Positions 19,748 through 28,181 of a stretch of 64,000 nt of DNA are shown here, piece by piece (the first letter of the stretch is position 1; each line of letters opens with the position of its first letter). A program made the position numbers and the translations under genes. Source of the DNA: Microbacterium galbinum (GTDB lineage: Bacteria > Actinomycetota > Actinomycetes > Actinomycetales > Microbacteriaceae); assembly GCF_023091225.1 (NCBI RefSeq), contig NZ_JAHWXM010000002.1, positions 62,001 through 126,000 of the forward strand, given 5' to 3'. The notes under the pieces are model-generated. The model ran no database searches, was not told where the DNA came from, and worked only from the letters and a program-made list of their open reading frames with translations.

Positions 19748-19780
19748 CGAAGGGCCCCGGCATCACGCCGGGGCCCTTCG
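19748..19780 (+). terminator. Terminator after gnd
   Basis: Perfect 13-bp stem (19748–19760 with 19768–19780, 7-nt loop) followed by TTCGTTCG. It sits between convergent gnd and the ABC ATPase gene and could serve both strands. A 13-bp direct repeat (CGCCTACTTCGTG at 19787–19799 and 19804–19816) follows; its second copy is the 3' end of the ATPase gene. Confidence 0.8.
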
Positions 19781-19806
19781 TTCGTTCGCCTACTTCGTGC
19801 GTCCGC

Positions 19807-20532
19807 CTACTTCGTGATGTCCTGCACGGTCCCCTTCGAGAGCCGCAACCGGCGGGTGGCGCGGCGGGCGACGGCCGAGTCGTGCGTCACGACGATCATC
19901 GTGATGCCCTCGGCGCAGAGCCCTTCGAGAAGCGCGAGGATCTCATCGCGCATGCTCTCGTCGAGGTTTCCCGTCGGCTCATCGGCCAGCAGCACGCGCG
20001 GGCGCTTGACGATCGCCCGCGCGATCGCGACCCGCTGCTGCTGACCGCCCGAGAGCTCGGTGGGCAGGTGATCACCGCGGTCGGCGAGGCCCACGTGCGC
20101 GAGCGCCTCGGTCACGCGACGGCGCCGCTCGGCCCGGTCGAGAGAGGTCGGTTCGAGCGCCATGTCGACGTTCTCGGCGGCCGTGAGCGTGGGGATCAGG
20201 TTGAACCCCTGGAACACGAACCCGATCTCCTCGGCCCGGATGCGGCTGAGCTCCTTCGGCGAGGCCGAGGCGAGCTCGGTGCCTCCGAGGGTCAGGGAGC
20301 CGGACGACGGGCGGTCGAGCGCGCCGAGCAGCTGGAGCAGCGTGGACTTCCCTCCGCCGGTCGGCCCCTGGATCGTGACGAACTCGCCGGTGCCGATCTC
20401 GAGATCGACGCCGGTCAGCGCCTTCACCGTCCGCCCCTTCTGGGCGTAGGTGCGCGTGACGCCGGTGGCGCGGTACAGCGGCGCCGCGGCATCCGTCTCC
20501 GAAGCGGTGGCGGTGGTGTCGGTGATGGTCAT
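19807..20532 (-). CDS. MacB/LolD-type ABC transporter ATP-binding protein
   Basis: Cytoplasmic ATPase (241 aa) of the lipoprotein/macrolide-export class. Walker A is GPTGGGKST, the Q-loop segment FVFQGFNLIPTLTA, the signature LSGGQQQRVAIARAI and Walker B VLLADEPTGNLD. The ATG at 20530–20532 is preceded by AGGAGA. Its permease is encoded just upstream on the same strand, and the pair is divergent from the two-component system. CATAG boxes in the shared intergenic region suggest control by that system. Confidence 0.93.
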   Translation of the reverse strand: MTITDTTATASETDAAAPLYRATGVTRTYAQKGRTVKALTGVDLEIGTGEFVTIQGPTGGGKSTLLQLLGALDRPSSGSLTLGGTELASASPKELSRIRAEEIGFVFQGFNLIPTLTAAENVDMALEPTSLDRAERRRRVTEALAHVGLADRGDHLPTELSGGQQQRVAIARAIVKRPRVLLADEPTGNLDESMRDEILALLEGLCAEGITMIVVTHDSAVARRATRRLRLSKGTVQDITK

Positions 20533-20573
20533 CTTCTTCTCCTGGTCTGTCGTGGGTGTCGTGGACGGCGCGA

Positions 20574-22058
20574 TCACGCGACCGACCGCAGAGCCTCGGC
20601 CGGGCTGAGGCGGGCGGCGCGCCAGCCGCCGAAGGCACCGGCGACGAGGCCGCCGAGCACCGCGAGACCGACCGCGGCGACGAGCACCCACGGGGTGAAG
20701 GGGGCCTGCAGCACGATGTCGGCCGCCTGCGTGGTCTGGAACATCCCTCCCCCGCCCGTCGGCCCGCCCATACCGCCGGGGCCGCCCTGCGCACCCTCGG
20801 TGGCCGCGGCGCCCGCCGCGACCGTCGGCCGGATGACGTTGATCACGATGATTCCGGCGATGCCGATCACGAGGCCGACCGCTCCCCCGATGAGGCCCTG
20901 CACCATGGATTCCCCGGCCACCTGGCGCACGACGCGCCCGTTCGACCATCCGATCGCCTTCAGGGTGCCGAACTCCCGGGTGCGGCGCCCGACGCCCGAG
21001 AGGGTCAGCAGGACCGACAGCAGCACGGCGACCGCCAGCACGATGATCGAGAGCCACGTGCCGAGGTTGGTGATGAGCGACGTCGCGCTCGACAACGAGC
21101 CCGAAATGCTCGACGCGAGCTCGGCCTGCGAGGTGACGGTCGCATCGGGCAGCTCGTCGGTGAGCGCCGCCTGCACCGCGTCGATCGACGACGCCGAGTC
21201 GGCCTGCACGTAGACGGTGGAGATCACGTCGCCGGCGCCCGAGAGCTCCTGCGCGGTGTCGAGGGGCAGGTAGACGTTCGCCGCGGTGTCGGCCGCATCC
21301 GACGTGGAGGTGAGGATGCCGACCACCTCGACGTCGGACCCCGCGACGTCGATCGTGTCGCCGACGGCGATGTCGTTCGTGGTCGCGTACGTGCTGTCGA
21401 CGAGGGCGACGAGCGCGCCGCTGTCGTCGGCGTCGAGCGCGCGCCCGTCGCCGACCTCGACCGAGGCGAGCGGTCCGATCGCCGTCGCCGCCGGGTCGAT
21501 GCCGAGGACGGTGAAGGAATCGACGCCGAACGCGCCGCCGCCCGCCCCATCGGTTCCACCCTGCGGAGGAGCCTGGCCCTCTGCGGGCATCTGTCCCTGC
21601 TCACCCTGCGTCGCGCCGTCCTGCTGCCCGAACCCGCCGCTCGGGAGTTCGCCCGAGAAGGTGGAGTTGGTGAGGCTCAGTGCGCCGGTCGCGGCCGAGA
21701 CGCCCTCGGTCGAGGCGACGGTGTCGAGCACCGAGGCCTCCAGCGTGCCGCGCATGAAATCGGTGCTCAGCGTGGACTGGTTGAGGGTGGTCGTATCGCC
21801 CTCGGTCTCGCCGGAGTCGGCGTCGAACTCGAAGCGCGGGCCACCGCCCTCCCCGGGTTCCGCCGCAGCTCCGGTGACGGTCAGATCGGTGCCGACGCCG
21901 TACACGGACTCGAGGGCCTGCGCCTGCGCGTCGCGCACGCCCGCCGTGAGGGCGTTCACGATGATCACGAGGCCGATCGCGATCGCGAGGCCGATCGCGA
22001 CGATCGTCGTCTGCTTCTTGCGGCCCGCGAGTTCGCGCCGCAGATATGTTCCGTACAT
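20574..22058 (-). CDS. MacB/FtsX-type ABC transporter permease with low-complexity loops
   Basis: Membrane permease (494 aa). One N-terminal helix (about 20–40) is followed by a large extracytoplasmic MacB-core-like domain and three C-terminal helices (FtsX domain, RRTREFGTLKAIGWS). Two extracytoplasmic stretches are odd: residues about 133–172, rich in Gly/Gln with several Met, and a Gly/Met-rich loop (GGPGGMGGPTGGGGMF). These are not part of the standard fold. No separate MacA-like partner is encoded here. Substrate is unknown; the regulatory link to a flavin redox operon hints at envelope redox or metal stress. Confidence 0.88.
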   Translation of the reverse strand: MYGTYLRRELAGRKKQTTIVAIGLAIAIGLVIIVNALTAGVRDAQAQALESVYGVGTDLTVTGAAAEPGEGGGPRFEFDADSGETEGDTTTLNQSTLSTDFMRGTLEASVLDTVASTEGVSAATGALSLTNSTFSGELPSGGFGQQDGATQGEQGQMPAEGQAPPQGGTDGAGGGAFGVDSFTVLGIDPAATAIGPLASVEVGDGRALDADDSGALVALVDSTYATTNDIAVGDTIDVAGSDVEVVGILTSTSDAADTAANVYLPLDTAQELSGAGDVISTVYVQADSASSIDAVQAALTDELPDATVTSQAELASSISGSLSSATSLITNLGTWLSIIVLAVAVLLSVLLTLSGVGRRTREFGTLKAIGWSNGRVVRQVAGESMVQGLIGGAVGLVIGIAGIIVINVIRPTVAAGAAATEGAQGGPGGMGGPTGGGGMFQTTQAADIVLQAPFTPWVLVAAVGLAVLGGLVAGAFGGWRAARLSPAEALRSVA

Positions 22059-22097
22059 CTCTCTCCTTCTGCCGCGGAGGTCGCGGTGCCAGAGACG

Positions 22098-22118
22098 ACG
22101 TTAGGAACGCGGTCTATG
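22098..22118 (-). promoter_or_regulatory. Putative activated promoter of the ABC transporter operon
   Basis: On the minus strand CATAG (22114–22118), 10 bp, then TAACGT (22098–22103). A second CATAG lies exactly 33 bp further upstream (22147–22151). The same geometry, including the 10-bp and 33-bp distances, is seen before the FMN-binding lipoprotein gene. Confidence 0.5.
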
Positions 22119-22224
22119 CGGATTCGAAGGCACGGTGATGAAGAGGCTATGGATGACGGGGCCGGGGATGACGGCATCCGATCTTCACAGGCTATGCATA
22201 GCGTGCTCCATAGAAACCCCATAG
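22114..22224. promoter_or_regulatory. Cluster of CTATG/CATAG boxes between divergent operons
   Basis: CTATG occurs at 22114, 22147 and 22192. CATAG occurs at 22197, 22209 and 22220, and CTATGCATAG (22192–22201) is a palindrome. Spacings of 33, 45, 12 and 11 bp are close to multiples of the helical turn, as in OmpR/PhoB-type direct repeats. Such AT-containing pentamers should be rare in this GC-rich DNA. The natural candidate binder is the response regulator encoded at 22246. Confidence 0.6.
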
Positions 22225-22233
22225 GAGGTTCCG

Positions 22234-22239
22234 CAGAAT
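22234..22239 (+). promoter_or_regulatory. Putative -10 box for a leaderless response-regulator transcript
   Basis: CAGAAT ends 6 nt before the ATG at 22246, and a CATAG box ends 9 bp upstream of it. The Shine–Dalgarno-like GGAGG (22224–22228) is too far from this ATG (17 nt), which supports a leaderless start. Confidence 0.4.
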
Positions 22240-22245
22240 GAGTGC

Positions 22246-22974
22246 ATGACCAGTGATCTCCCCGACCTGCGCCGCCCCGACGGAACCCCGCTGCGCATCC
22301 TCGCGGTCGACGACGAGCAGATGCTCACCGACCTGCTCGCGATGGCCCTGCGCATGGAGGGCTGGGAGGTGCGCACCGCGTCATCCGGCATGGAGGCGCT
22401 CCAGGTCGCCCGCGAGTTCGAGCCGGACGCCCTCGTGCTCGACATCATGATGCCCGACCTCGACGGGATGGCCGTGCTGCGGCGCCTGCGCGAATCCGGG
22501 AGCCTGGTACCCGTGCTCTTCCTCACCGCGAAGGATGCCGTCGGCGACCGCGTCGCGGGCCTCACCGCCGGCGGTGACGACTACGTGACGAAGCCCTTCA
22601 GCCTCGAAGAGGTGATCGCCCGCCTGCGTGCGATCATCCGCCGCACCGGCCACGCGATGGCCGACGACGGACAGTCGATCCTGCGGGTCGCCGATCTCAC
22701 CCTCAACGAGGACAGCCACGAGGTCGTGCGCGACGGCACCGAGATCGAGCTCACCGCGACCGAGTTCGAGCTGCTGCGGTACCTCATGCGGAACGAGCGT
22801 CGCGTGCTCTCGAAGGCCCAGATCCTCGACCGCGTGTGGAGTTACGACTTCGGCGGCAAGTCGTCGGTGGTCGAGCTCTACATCTCGTACCTGCGCAAGA
22901 AGATCGACGCCGGACGCACTCCCCTGCTGCACACCGTGCGCGGCGTCGGCTACATGATCAAGGCCCCGCAGTGA
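22246..22974 (+). CDS. OmpR-family response regulator
   Basis: DNA-binding response regulator (242 aa). The receiver domain (about 17–128) has the acidic pair VDDE, the phospho-acceptor Asp66 in LVLDIMMPDLDG and Lys in VTKPFS. The winged-helix output domain (about 145–240) has LTATEFELLRYL, RVLSKAQILDRVW and HTVRGVGYMI. No in-frame start exists further upstream. The kinase gene overlaps the stop (GTGA). It is the obvious partner of the CATAG boxes in its own promoter region. Confidence 0.95.
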   Translation: MTSDLPDLRRPDGTPLRILAVDDEQMLTDLLAMALRMEGWEVRTASSGMEALQVAREFEPDALVLDIMMPDLDGMAVLRRLRESGSLVPVLFLTAKDAVGDRVAGLTAGGDDYVTKPFSLEEVIARLRAIIRRTGHAMADDGQSILRVADLTLNEDSHEVVRDGTEIELTATEFELLRYLMRNERRVLSKAQILDRVWSYDFGGKSSVVELYISYLRKKIDAGRTPLLHTVRGVGYMIKAPQ

Positions 22975-24497
22975 CCCAGACGAGGATGACGCGTCGGCCG
23001 ATGAGCCTGCAGACGCGGCTGATGACCGCCGTCATCGGGTTCGTCTCGCTCATCCTCGTGATCGTGGCCGTGATCACCAGTGCGACGCTGGGGAAGACGC
23101 TCGAAGACCAGCTGAGCGAGCGGATCTACGGCTATGCGGATTCGGTGTCGCGGATCATCAAGCAGGTCTCTCCCGACCTCGTCACCGCCCAGAACATCAT
23201 CGGACGCGGTGGCGGCGAACCCGGGCTCCTGGTGGCGATCCAGAACCCGGCGACCGGAATCGACGGTGTCGTGGTGCCGAGCTCGACGGACGATTTCGAG
23301 GGCGGGACGGATGCCCTCACCTCGGCGCAGCTCGTGCAGATCGCCGATGCTCTCAACGGCCAGCACGTCGCCAACGTCACGATCGAGGGTCTCGGCTCGT
23401 ACCGGGTGACCGCGTCGACGGCACCCTCCGGCGTCGTGGTCGTGACCGGCCTCCCCCGCGAGGCGATCCAGAATCAGCTCACCGCGCTGCTCACGGTGAT
23501 CGCGCTCGCGACCATCGGCGGGCTCATCCTGCTCGCCCTCACCACGGCGATCACGATCCGGGTGGGACTGCGACCGCTCCGGGCGGTCGCCGCGACCGCC
23601 ACCCGCGTGGCCAACCAGCCCCTCGATCGCGGGGAGGTGTCGATCACCGAGCGGATCCCCGCGTCTCAGGCCGATCCGCGCACCGAGGCGGGGCTCGTCG
23701 GCGCATCGCTGAACAAGCTGCTCGATCATGTCGACACGTCGCTCGCCGCTCGCCAGAAGAACGAGGAGCGGATGCGGCGCTTCGTCGCCGACGCCAGCCA
23801 CGAGTTGCGGACGCCCCTCGCCTCGATCCGGGGCTACTCCGAGCTGTCGCTGCGCGCTCTCGGGCAGGCGCACGGACCGGAGGCGATCGAGGGCACGACC
23901 ACGTCTCTGGAGCGCATCCAGGCCCAGTCGCTGCGGATGACGCGTCTGGTCGAGGACCTGCTGCTGCTGGCACGTCTCGACGAGGGGCGCGAGTTGGTCT
24001 ACGGCACCGTGGACCTCACGCAGCTCGCACTCGAGAGTCTGGCCGATGCCCGGCCGACGGCCGTCGATCACCACTGGAACATCGAGGTGCCCGATGAGCC
24101 CGTCGTCGTCGTCGGCGACAGCGGGCGCATGCACCAGGTCGTCGCGAATCTGCTCGCCAACGCGCGGACGCACACCCCCGCCGGCACGACGATCACCCTG
24201 TCGGTCGCGCAGGAGGACGATGAGGCCGTGCTGCGCGTGCACGACGACGGTCCCGGCATCGATCCGGTCGTGCGCGACGAGCTCTTCGCCCGCTTCGCGC
24301 GGGGCGACAGCTCGCGGGCCCGCCAGACGGGAGGCACGGGTCTGGGGCTCGCGATCGCCAAGGCCATCGTCGAGGGGCACGGCGGCTTCATCTCCGTCGC
24401 CAGCGAGCCCGGAGACACGACGTTCACGGTGCGTCTGCCCCGGAGCCCCGCGGTTGCGGCGGCCGAGGGTGAGACGTCGGAGGCGAACGAGGCGTAG
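22971..24497 (+). CDS. Two-component sensor histidine kinase
   Basis: Membrane sensor kinase (508 aa). Transmembrane helix at about 19–40, an extracytoplasmic sensor domain of about 130 residues, a second helix at about 172–197 and a HAMP domain come first. The HisKA segment carries His277 in DASHELRTPLASIRGY, and the HATPase domain has NLLANARTHTP, DDGPGID and GGTGLGLAIAKAIV. The GTG start overlaps the response-regulator stop, so the pair is co-translated. The sensor domain lacks recognisable metal-binding motifs. The signal is unknown. Confidence 0.94.
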   Translation: MTQTRMTRRPMSLQTRLMTAVIGFVSLILVIVAVITSATLGKTLEDQLSERIYGYADSVSRIIKQVSPDLVTAQNIIGRGGGEPGLLVAIQNPATGIDGVVVPSSTDDFEGGTDALTSAQLVQIADALNGQHVANVTIEGLGSYRVTASTAPSGVVVVTGLPREAIQNQLTALLTVIALATIGGLILLALTTAITIRVGLRPLRAVAATATRVANQPLDRGEVSITERIPASQADPRTEAGLVGASLNKLLDHVDTSLAARQKNEERMRRFVADASHELRTPLASIRGYSELSLRALGQAHGPEAIEGTTTSLERIQAQSLRMTRLVEDLLLLARLDEGRELVYGTVDLTQLALESLADARPTAVDHHWNIEVPDEPVVVVGDSGRMHQVVANLLANARTHTPAGTTITLSVAQEDDEAVLRVHDDGPGIDPVVRDELFARFARGDSSRARQTGGTGLGLAIAKAIVEGHGGFISVASEPGDTTFTVRLPRSPAVAAAEGETSEANEA

Positions 24498-24518
24498 GGG
24501 CGGGCGGTGAGGTCGCTC

Positions 24519-24642
24519 GGCGTCGGGGCCGCACGGCGTCGGGGTCGCACGGCGTCGGGGTCGCACGTCTGCACGGAGAAGTCACGTCTGCACGGAACAT
24601 CCGCCGTGTGCTCTGTGCAGACGTGCGTCGGCCGTGCAGATG
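24519..24642. repeat. Left repeat cluster: 16-bp tandem repeats and palindromes
   Basis: Three 16-bp tandem units (GGCGTCGGGGYCGCAC) at 24519–24566 run into two forward copies of CACGTCTGCACGGA (ending 24577 and 24596). Inverted copies follow at 24615–24626 and 24632–24642. Arms 24583–24593 and 24615–24625 form an 11-bp perfect stem with a 21-nt loop. It lies between the kinase stop and the DUF559 stop. The related cluster lies on the other side of that gene. Confidence 0.75.
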
Positions 24643-24659
24643 AGCGAGGCCACTCAACG

Positions 24660-25478
24660 TCAGGACGCCCGGGTGAGTGCGGCGATGATCGCCGCCTCGA
24701 CCACGGGCCAGTCGTGCACGACCTGGGCGTAGTCGAAACGAAGCGTCTCGAATCCTCGCGCGGATGCGGCGGCATCGCGCTGCAGATCGCGATGCCGCTG
24801 CGCGGGGTCGCCGTGATGCTCAGCCCCGTCGGCTTCGAGGATGAGTCGCCCGCCGACGACGAAGTCGACCCGCCCCACACCCTCGATCTTCACCTGGCAA
24901 TCCAGGCGCATGCCGAGGTGGTGCAGCCGCAACCGGAGGAGCGACTCGAGGCCGCTGCCTGCGTCGTACCGAGCGAGGTCGATGAGCCATCGCGCGGACG
25001 CCGGCAGCCGCGCTCGCAACAGTCTGGCCGACCCGATCTTGCGCTGACGCATCGCCGATTCGAGAGCGACGAAGAACGCCTCCGCCCCGCGACAGGCGTA
25101 AACATGCACCAGCGCGTCTTCGAGCGGCGCCAGTCCAAGAACCGTCGCCCCCTCGAACCAATGGCTGACACAGTCGCATCCGGTGTGATGGACGCGTCCG
25201 TTCTCTCCGAGCCACACATGCAGGCCCGGATCATCATCGAGCACCCAGATCCCGTGCATCCGCAGCGCCGCCGTGCAGGTGAGCGCTCCTCCGTGAGCAG
25301 CAGCGGCGACGAGTTCCGGGGCGGTGCGATCAGTCGCGAACACCCCTCGCCGCACGCGCACGACAGTCCCGTCGCGAACGGCTCGCGCAACGTGGAACCG
25401 TGTCAGACCGAAACGATGCAGGAAGGTGCCGCGGGCGATTCCGCCGCTGTGGTTGATCACATGTGCAGGCGAGAGCAT
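24660..25478 (-). CDS. AbiEi-like winged helix plus DUF559 endonuclease-like protein
   Basis: Protein of 272 aa with two parts. Residues ~7–50 resemble the AbiEi-type antitoxin winged helix (GTFLHRFGLTRFHVARAVRDG, then VRRGVFA). Residues ~175–265 form a DUF559/Vsr-like nuclease fold with candidate metal ligands Asp205 (VDF), Glu215 and Asp217 (LEADG), then His221/222 and RHRDLQRD. The activity is unproven. I chose the ATG at 25476–25478; upstream in-frame sequence reaches into the flanking palindrome. No partner toxin gene is adjacent. Palindromic repeat clusters lie on both sides, suggesting a REP-like unit. Confidence 0.75.
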   Translation of the reverse strand: MLSPAHVINHSGGIARGTFLHRFGLTRFHVARAVRDGTVVRVRRGVFATDRTAPELVAAAAHGGALTCTAALRMHGIWVLDDDPGLHVWLGENGRVHHTGCDCVSHWFEGATVLGLAPLEDALVHVYACRGAEAFFVALESAMRQRKIGSARLLRARLPASARWLIDLARYDAGSGLESLLRLRLHHLGMRLDCQVKIEGVGRVDFVVGGRLILEADGAEHHGDPAQRHRDLQRDAAASARGFETLRFDYAQVVHDWPVVEAAIIAALTRAS

Positions 25479-25579
25479 CCGACCATCGTCACCGATCTCG
25501 ACGAGCAGCCAAGTGCTCTCCCGCCGCGTGCGCGAAGAACTCTCGTAGCTGCTCCGTAGTGCAGAAAGAGTGCACGCAT

Positions 25580-25668
25580 CACACCTGCACGGAGTGCGCA
25601 CGTCTGCACGGTGAAAACCGGCATCCGCCCGTGCGGACGTGTTTCCTCCGTGCAGGTGCGCACGTGCG
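25580..25668. repeat. Right repeat cluster: palindromes matching the left cluster
   Basis: Forward copies of the motif are at 25580–25593 (CACACCTGCACGGA) and 25599–25611 (CACGTCTGCACGG). Reverse copies are at 25629–25642 and 25648–25668. Arms 25599–25611 and 25629–25641 form a 13-bp stem with one G·U-type mismatch and a 17-nt loop. Both clusters share CATCCGCC in the loop. It lies upstream of the DUF559 gene and downstream of the reductase stop, where it may also act as a terminator. Confidence 0.75.
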
Positions 25669-25709
25669 GCGGGCTGCAGTCGGCTGAGACGGCGCGCACC
25701 GCGCGCGGG

Positions 25710-27284
25710 TCAGTACCCGGCGAAGGCGTCGGTGGTCAGGGCGCGGGCGCGCTGGAGGGCGGGCGCGAGGTCGGCGATCAGGCGAGGCGGACCCGAGATG
25801 AACGCATGACGATCGGCGATGTCGGGCACGAAGCGGTCGAGACCGTCGGCGTCGAGGCGGATGCCGTGCGCCCAGGTCCAGTGCGGCGGGAGGTCGTGCG
25901 GCTGGTCTCGGGTGAACACGACCACGTGCGCTCCGGTCGAGGCGAGCTCGTCGCGGAACGCGAGCTCGGCGGCCTCCGCCGCGACGTACACGAGCACGAC
26001 GTCGCGCTCGACGCCCTGGGCCTGCAGCTGCCGGAGCTGCGAGACGAACGGCGTGACGCCGATGCCGGCGGCCACCATCAGCACGGGGCTCTCGCCGCGC
26101 GGGAGCAGGAAGTCGCCCCAGGTGCCGGTGACCGCGAGCGTCGTGCCCGGTTCGGCGGCGGCGAGGGCGCGCTTGTACGACGACGGATGCTGCTGGTCGC
26201 CGTTCTTGTACGCGATGCGCAGCGTCGGAAGGTCGGCCGGAGCGGAGACGATGCTGAACTCGCGGCGGGTTCCCCGTGCGTCCGGGCGGTGATGCGGCAC
26301 GTCGAGTTCGAGGTACTGCCCGGGGAGGAACGACACCTTCCCCTTCGCGTGGAACGTCAGCTCCTGCGCGGTGGGTGTGACGAACCGGCGCTTCTCGAGC
26401 ACCAGGCGCACCGAGCCGCGCACCGCGAACGCGAAGGCCACGAGGTTGCCGATGAGGAGCGCCCGTTCCTGGCCGAGCGTGAACAGGCCGGCGATCGAGA
26501 TCGGCCAGCCGGCCAGCACGCCCACGACCGCGGCGACCGAGAACTGCTGCCAACGCCGCGGCGGCAGCGTCAGCGGCTCGGAGAGCATGAATGCCCCGAG
26601 GAAGAGGAACGGCGACTGCAGCAGTGCGAACGAGAACGCGGTGCCGAGATCGGCGTCGAGGCCGGCCTGCTGGGCCTGCACGAACTGGCGCAGCACCGAC
26701 GTGGCGAGAGCGATCACGAGGAACAGCAGCACGATCCGCACCTTCTCGGTGCGCCACAGCACGGCGAGACCGAGCAGCACGACCGGGATCGTGAGCGACG
26801 GGGTGCCGACCCACCACGATGCCGAGGTGCCGAGCCACGAGAACGCCCCGAACGACCCCACGATCGAGACGACGGCGGCGCCGAACGCGGCGGGGTTGAG
26901 GATGTGGCGTCCGCGCCAGGCGATCAGGTACTTCGACAGGCTCGCCACGGCGCCCGCGATCGCGAGACCGAGGATCGCCTGCACCTCGACGCCCGGGCGC
27001 AGGACGAAGAGCAGGATCAGCGCGGTCACGAGCGACGACTCGATACGCCACGGCAGGCGGAGCAGACGCTGCACCAGCGCATCCACGCCCGAGATCACGA
27101 CGGCGAGCACCAGGAACGACACCACGATCTCGATCGGCGTGGGCGAGACGATGACCCCGAGCGCCGACAGGCCGAGGGCGATGACGGCGAGGGCGATGAG
27201 CGCGAACAGCACCAGCCGGTACATCGACAGGGCCCCGAGGAGGGCGAGCACGCGCTGCCGTGCGGCGGTGAAGGAACGGTTCAT
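25710..27284 (-). CDS. NqrB/RnfD-like membrane domain fused to a ferredoxin-NADP reductase domain
   Basis: Fusion protein of 524 aa. Residues ~20–300 contain about ten hydrophobic helices resembling NqrB/RnfD (LVTALILLFVLRPG, RHILNPAAFGA, LLQSPFLFLGAFMLSEPLTLP). Residues ~305–524 form a flavin reductase module with the FAD motif REFSIVSAP, NAD-binding GIGVTPFVSQLR and a shortened C-terminus SGPPRLI. It could carry electrons from NAD(P)H through the membrane to the FMN-binding lipoprotein. It is the last gene of the flavin operon, 15 nt after apbE. Confidence 0.85.
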   Translation of the reverse strand: MNRSFTAARQRVLALLGALSMYRLVLFALIALAVIALGLSALGVIVSPTPIEIVVSFLVLAVVISGVDALVQRLLRLPWRIESSLVTALILLFVLRPGVEVQAILGLAIAGAVASLSKYLIAWRGRHILNPAAFGAAVVSIVGSFGAFSWLGTSASWWVGTPSLTIPVVLLGLAVLWRTEKVRIVLLFLVIALATSVLRQFVQAQQAGLDADLGTAFSFALLQSPFLFLGAFMLSEPLTLPPRRWQQFSVAAVVGVLAGWPISIAGLFTLGQERALLIGNLVAFAFAVRGSVRLVLEKRRFVTPTAQELTFHAKGKVSFLPGQYLELDVPHHRPDARGTRREFSIVSAPADLPTLRIAYKNGDQQHPSSYKRALAAAEPGTTLAVTGTWGDFLLPRGESPVLMVAAGIGVTPFVSQLRQLQAQGVERDVVLVYVAAEAAELAFRDELASTGAHVVVFTRDQPHDLPPHWTWAHGIRLDADGLDRFVPDIADRHAFISGPPRLIADLAPALQRARALTTDAFAGY

Positions 27285-27299
27285 GAGCTCGACTCTTCC

Positions 27300-28181
27300 C
27301 TATCGGGGCGAACGGGTGGGGGTGAAGACCTCGACGGGGCACCCGGGTGAGCGCTGCGCTCGGCCGTCGGTGCTCATGCGCACCCACTCGACGCCCCAGC
27401 GGGCGGCGAGTTCGGGGCCGCCGTCGAAGAAGAGCGCGGTGGCGACGGCATCCGCGGTCATGGCGTCGGGTGCGATCGCCCAGGTCGCCGCCCAGGTGCG
27501 CACCGGCAGTCCAGTACGGGCGTCGAGCACGTGGTGCAGTCCGTCGCCCCAGGCCCGGCGGTTGATGGCCGAGGCGCACAGGGCCTGGTCGCGGATCGTG
27601 GCGATGCCGATCGCCCGCGACGGATCGAACGGATGCTCCAGGCCGATGCGCACACCGGCGCCGTCGGCACCAGCGCCGCGCACGGCGAGGTCTCCGCCGG
27701 CATCGACGATCAGGTCACCCGCGACAGAGCTCAGCGCATCGCGCACGAGGTCGACGAGACGCCCCTTGCCGAGCGCACCGACGTCGATCAGTGCGGGATG
27801 CGCGACCGCCGCCGTGCCCGTCGTCCACCGCACCCGCTCGGTCCAATCGGCCGGCGCGATCACCGGATCTGCGGCGGTGAGCGAGTAGTCGGCGTCGTAA
27901 CCGAGGGCTTCGAGGCTCTCCCCCACGAGCGGATTGACCGCCCCGGCGGTCGCATCCGACAGCTCGCGGTACGCGTCGAGCATCGCCCCCGCGTCGGGAG
28001 AGGCGAGCATGCCGCCCTCGCGCGCGAGGCGCGTGACATCGGAGTCGGGGCGGAACCGCGACCACTCCCGGTCGAAGCGCTCGATCACGGCATCGACGGC
28101 GCCGCGGGAGTCCGCCGGCAGCTCGTCGGCCGACTCGATCTCCCAGCGCGTGCCGATCGCCTCGAATCGCCAGATCACCAT
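27300..28181 (-). CDS. apbE: FAD:protein FMN transferase
   Basis: ApbE-type flavin transferase (293 aa) that attaches FMN through phosphoester bonds to Ser/Thr of extracytoplasmic proteins. The motifs GALGKGRLVD, VDAGGDLAVRG, HHVLDARTGLPV and the Mg-binding DAMTADAVATALF are present. No signal peptide is evident, unlike many ApbE proteins, so where it acts is unclear. The likely client is the FMN-binding lipoprotein encoded just upstream. The start region is a tandem 14-bp repeat; the ATG at 28179–28181 is the one in frame. Confidence 0.92.
   Translation of the reverse strand: MVIWRFEAIGTRWEIESADELPADSRGAVDAVIERFDREWSRFRPDSDVTRLAREGGMLASPDAGAMLDAYRELSDATAGAVNPLVGESLEALGYDADYSLTAADPVIAPADWTERVRWTTGTAAVAHPALIDVGALGKGRLVDLVRDALSSVAGDLIVDAGGDLAVRGAGADGAGVRIGLEHPFDPSRAIGIATIRDQALCASAINRRAWGDGLHHVLDARTGLPVRTWAATWAIAPDAMTADAVATALFFDGGPELAARWGVEWVRMSTDGRAQRSPGCPVEVFTPTRSPR

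Noticed and set aside
24660..25478. AbiEi/AbiEii toxin–antitoxin pair
   Set aside because: Only the AbiEi-like winged helix is present; no AbiEii-type nucleotidyltransferase gene lies next to it.
24519..25668. CRISPR array or IS element around the DUF559 gene
   Set aside because: Repeats are irregularly spaced palindromes without unique spacers, no transposase motifs are present, and no target-site duplication was found at the edges.
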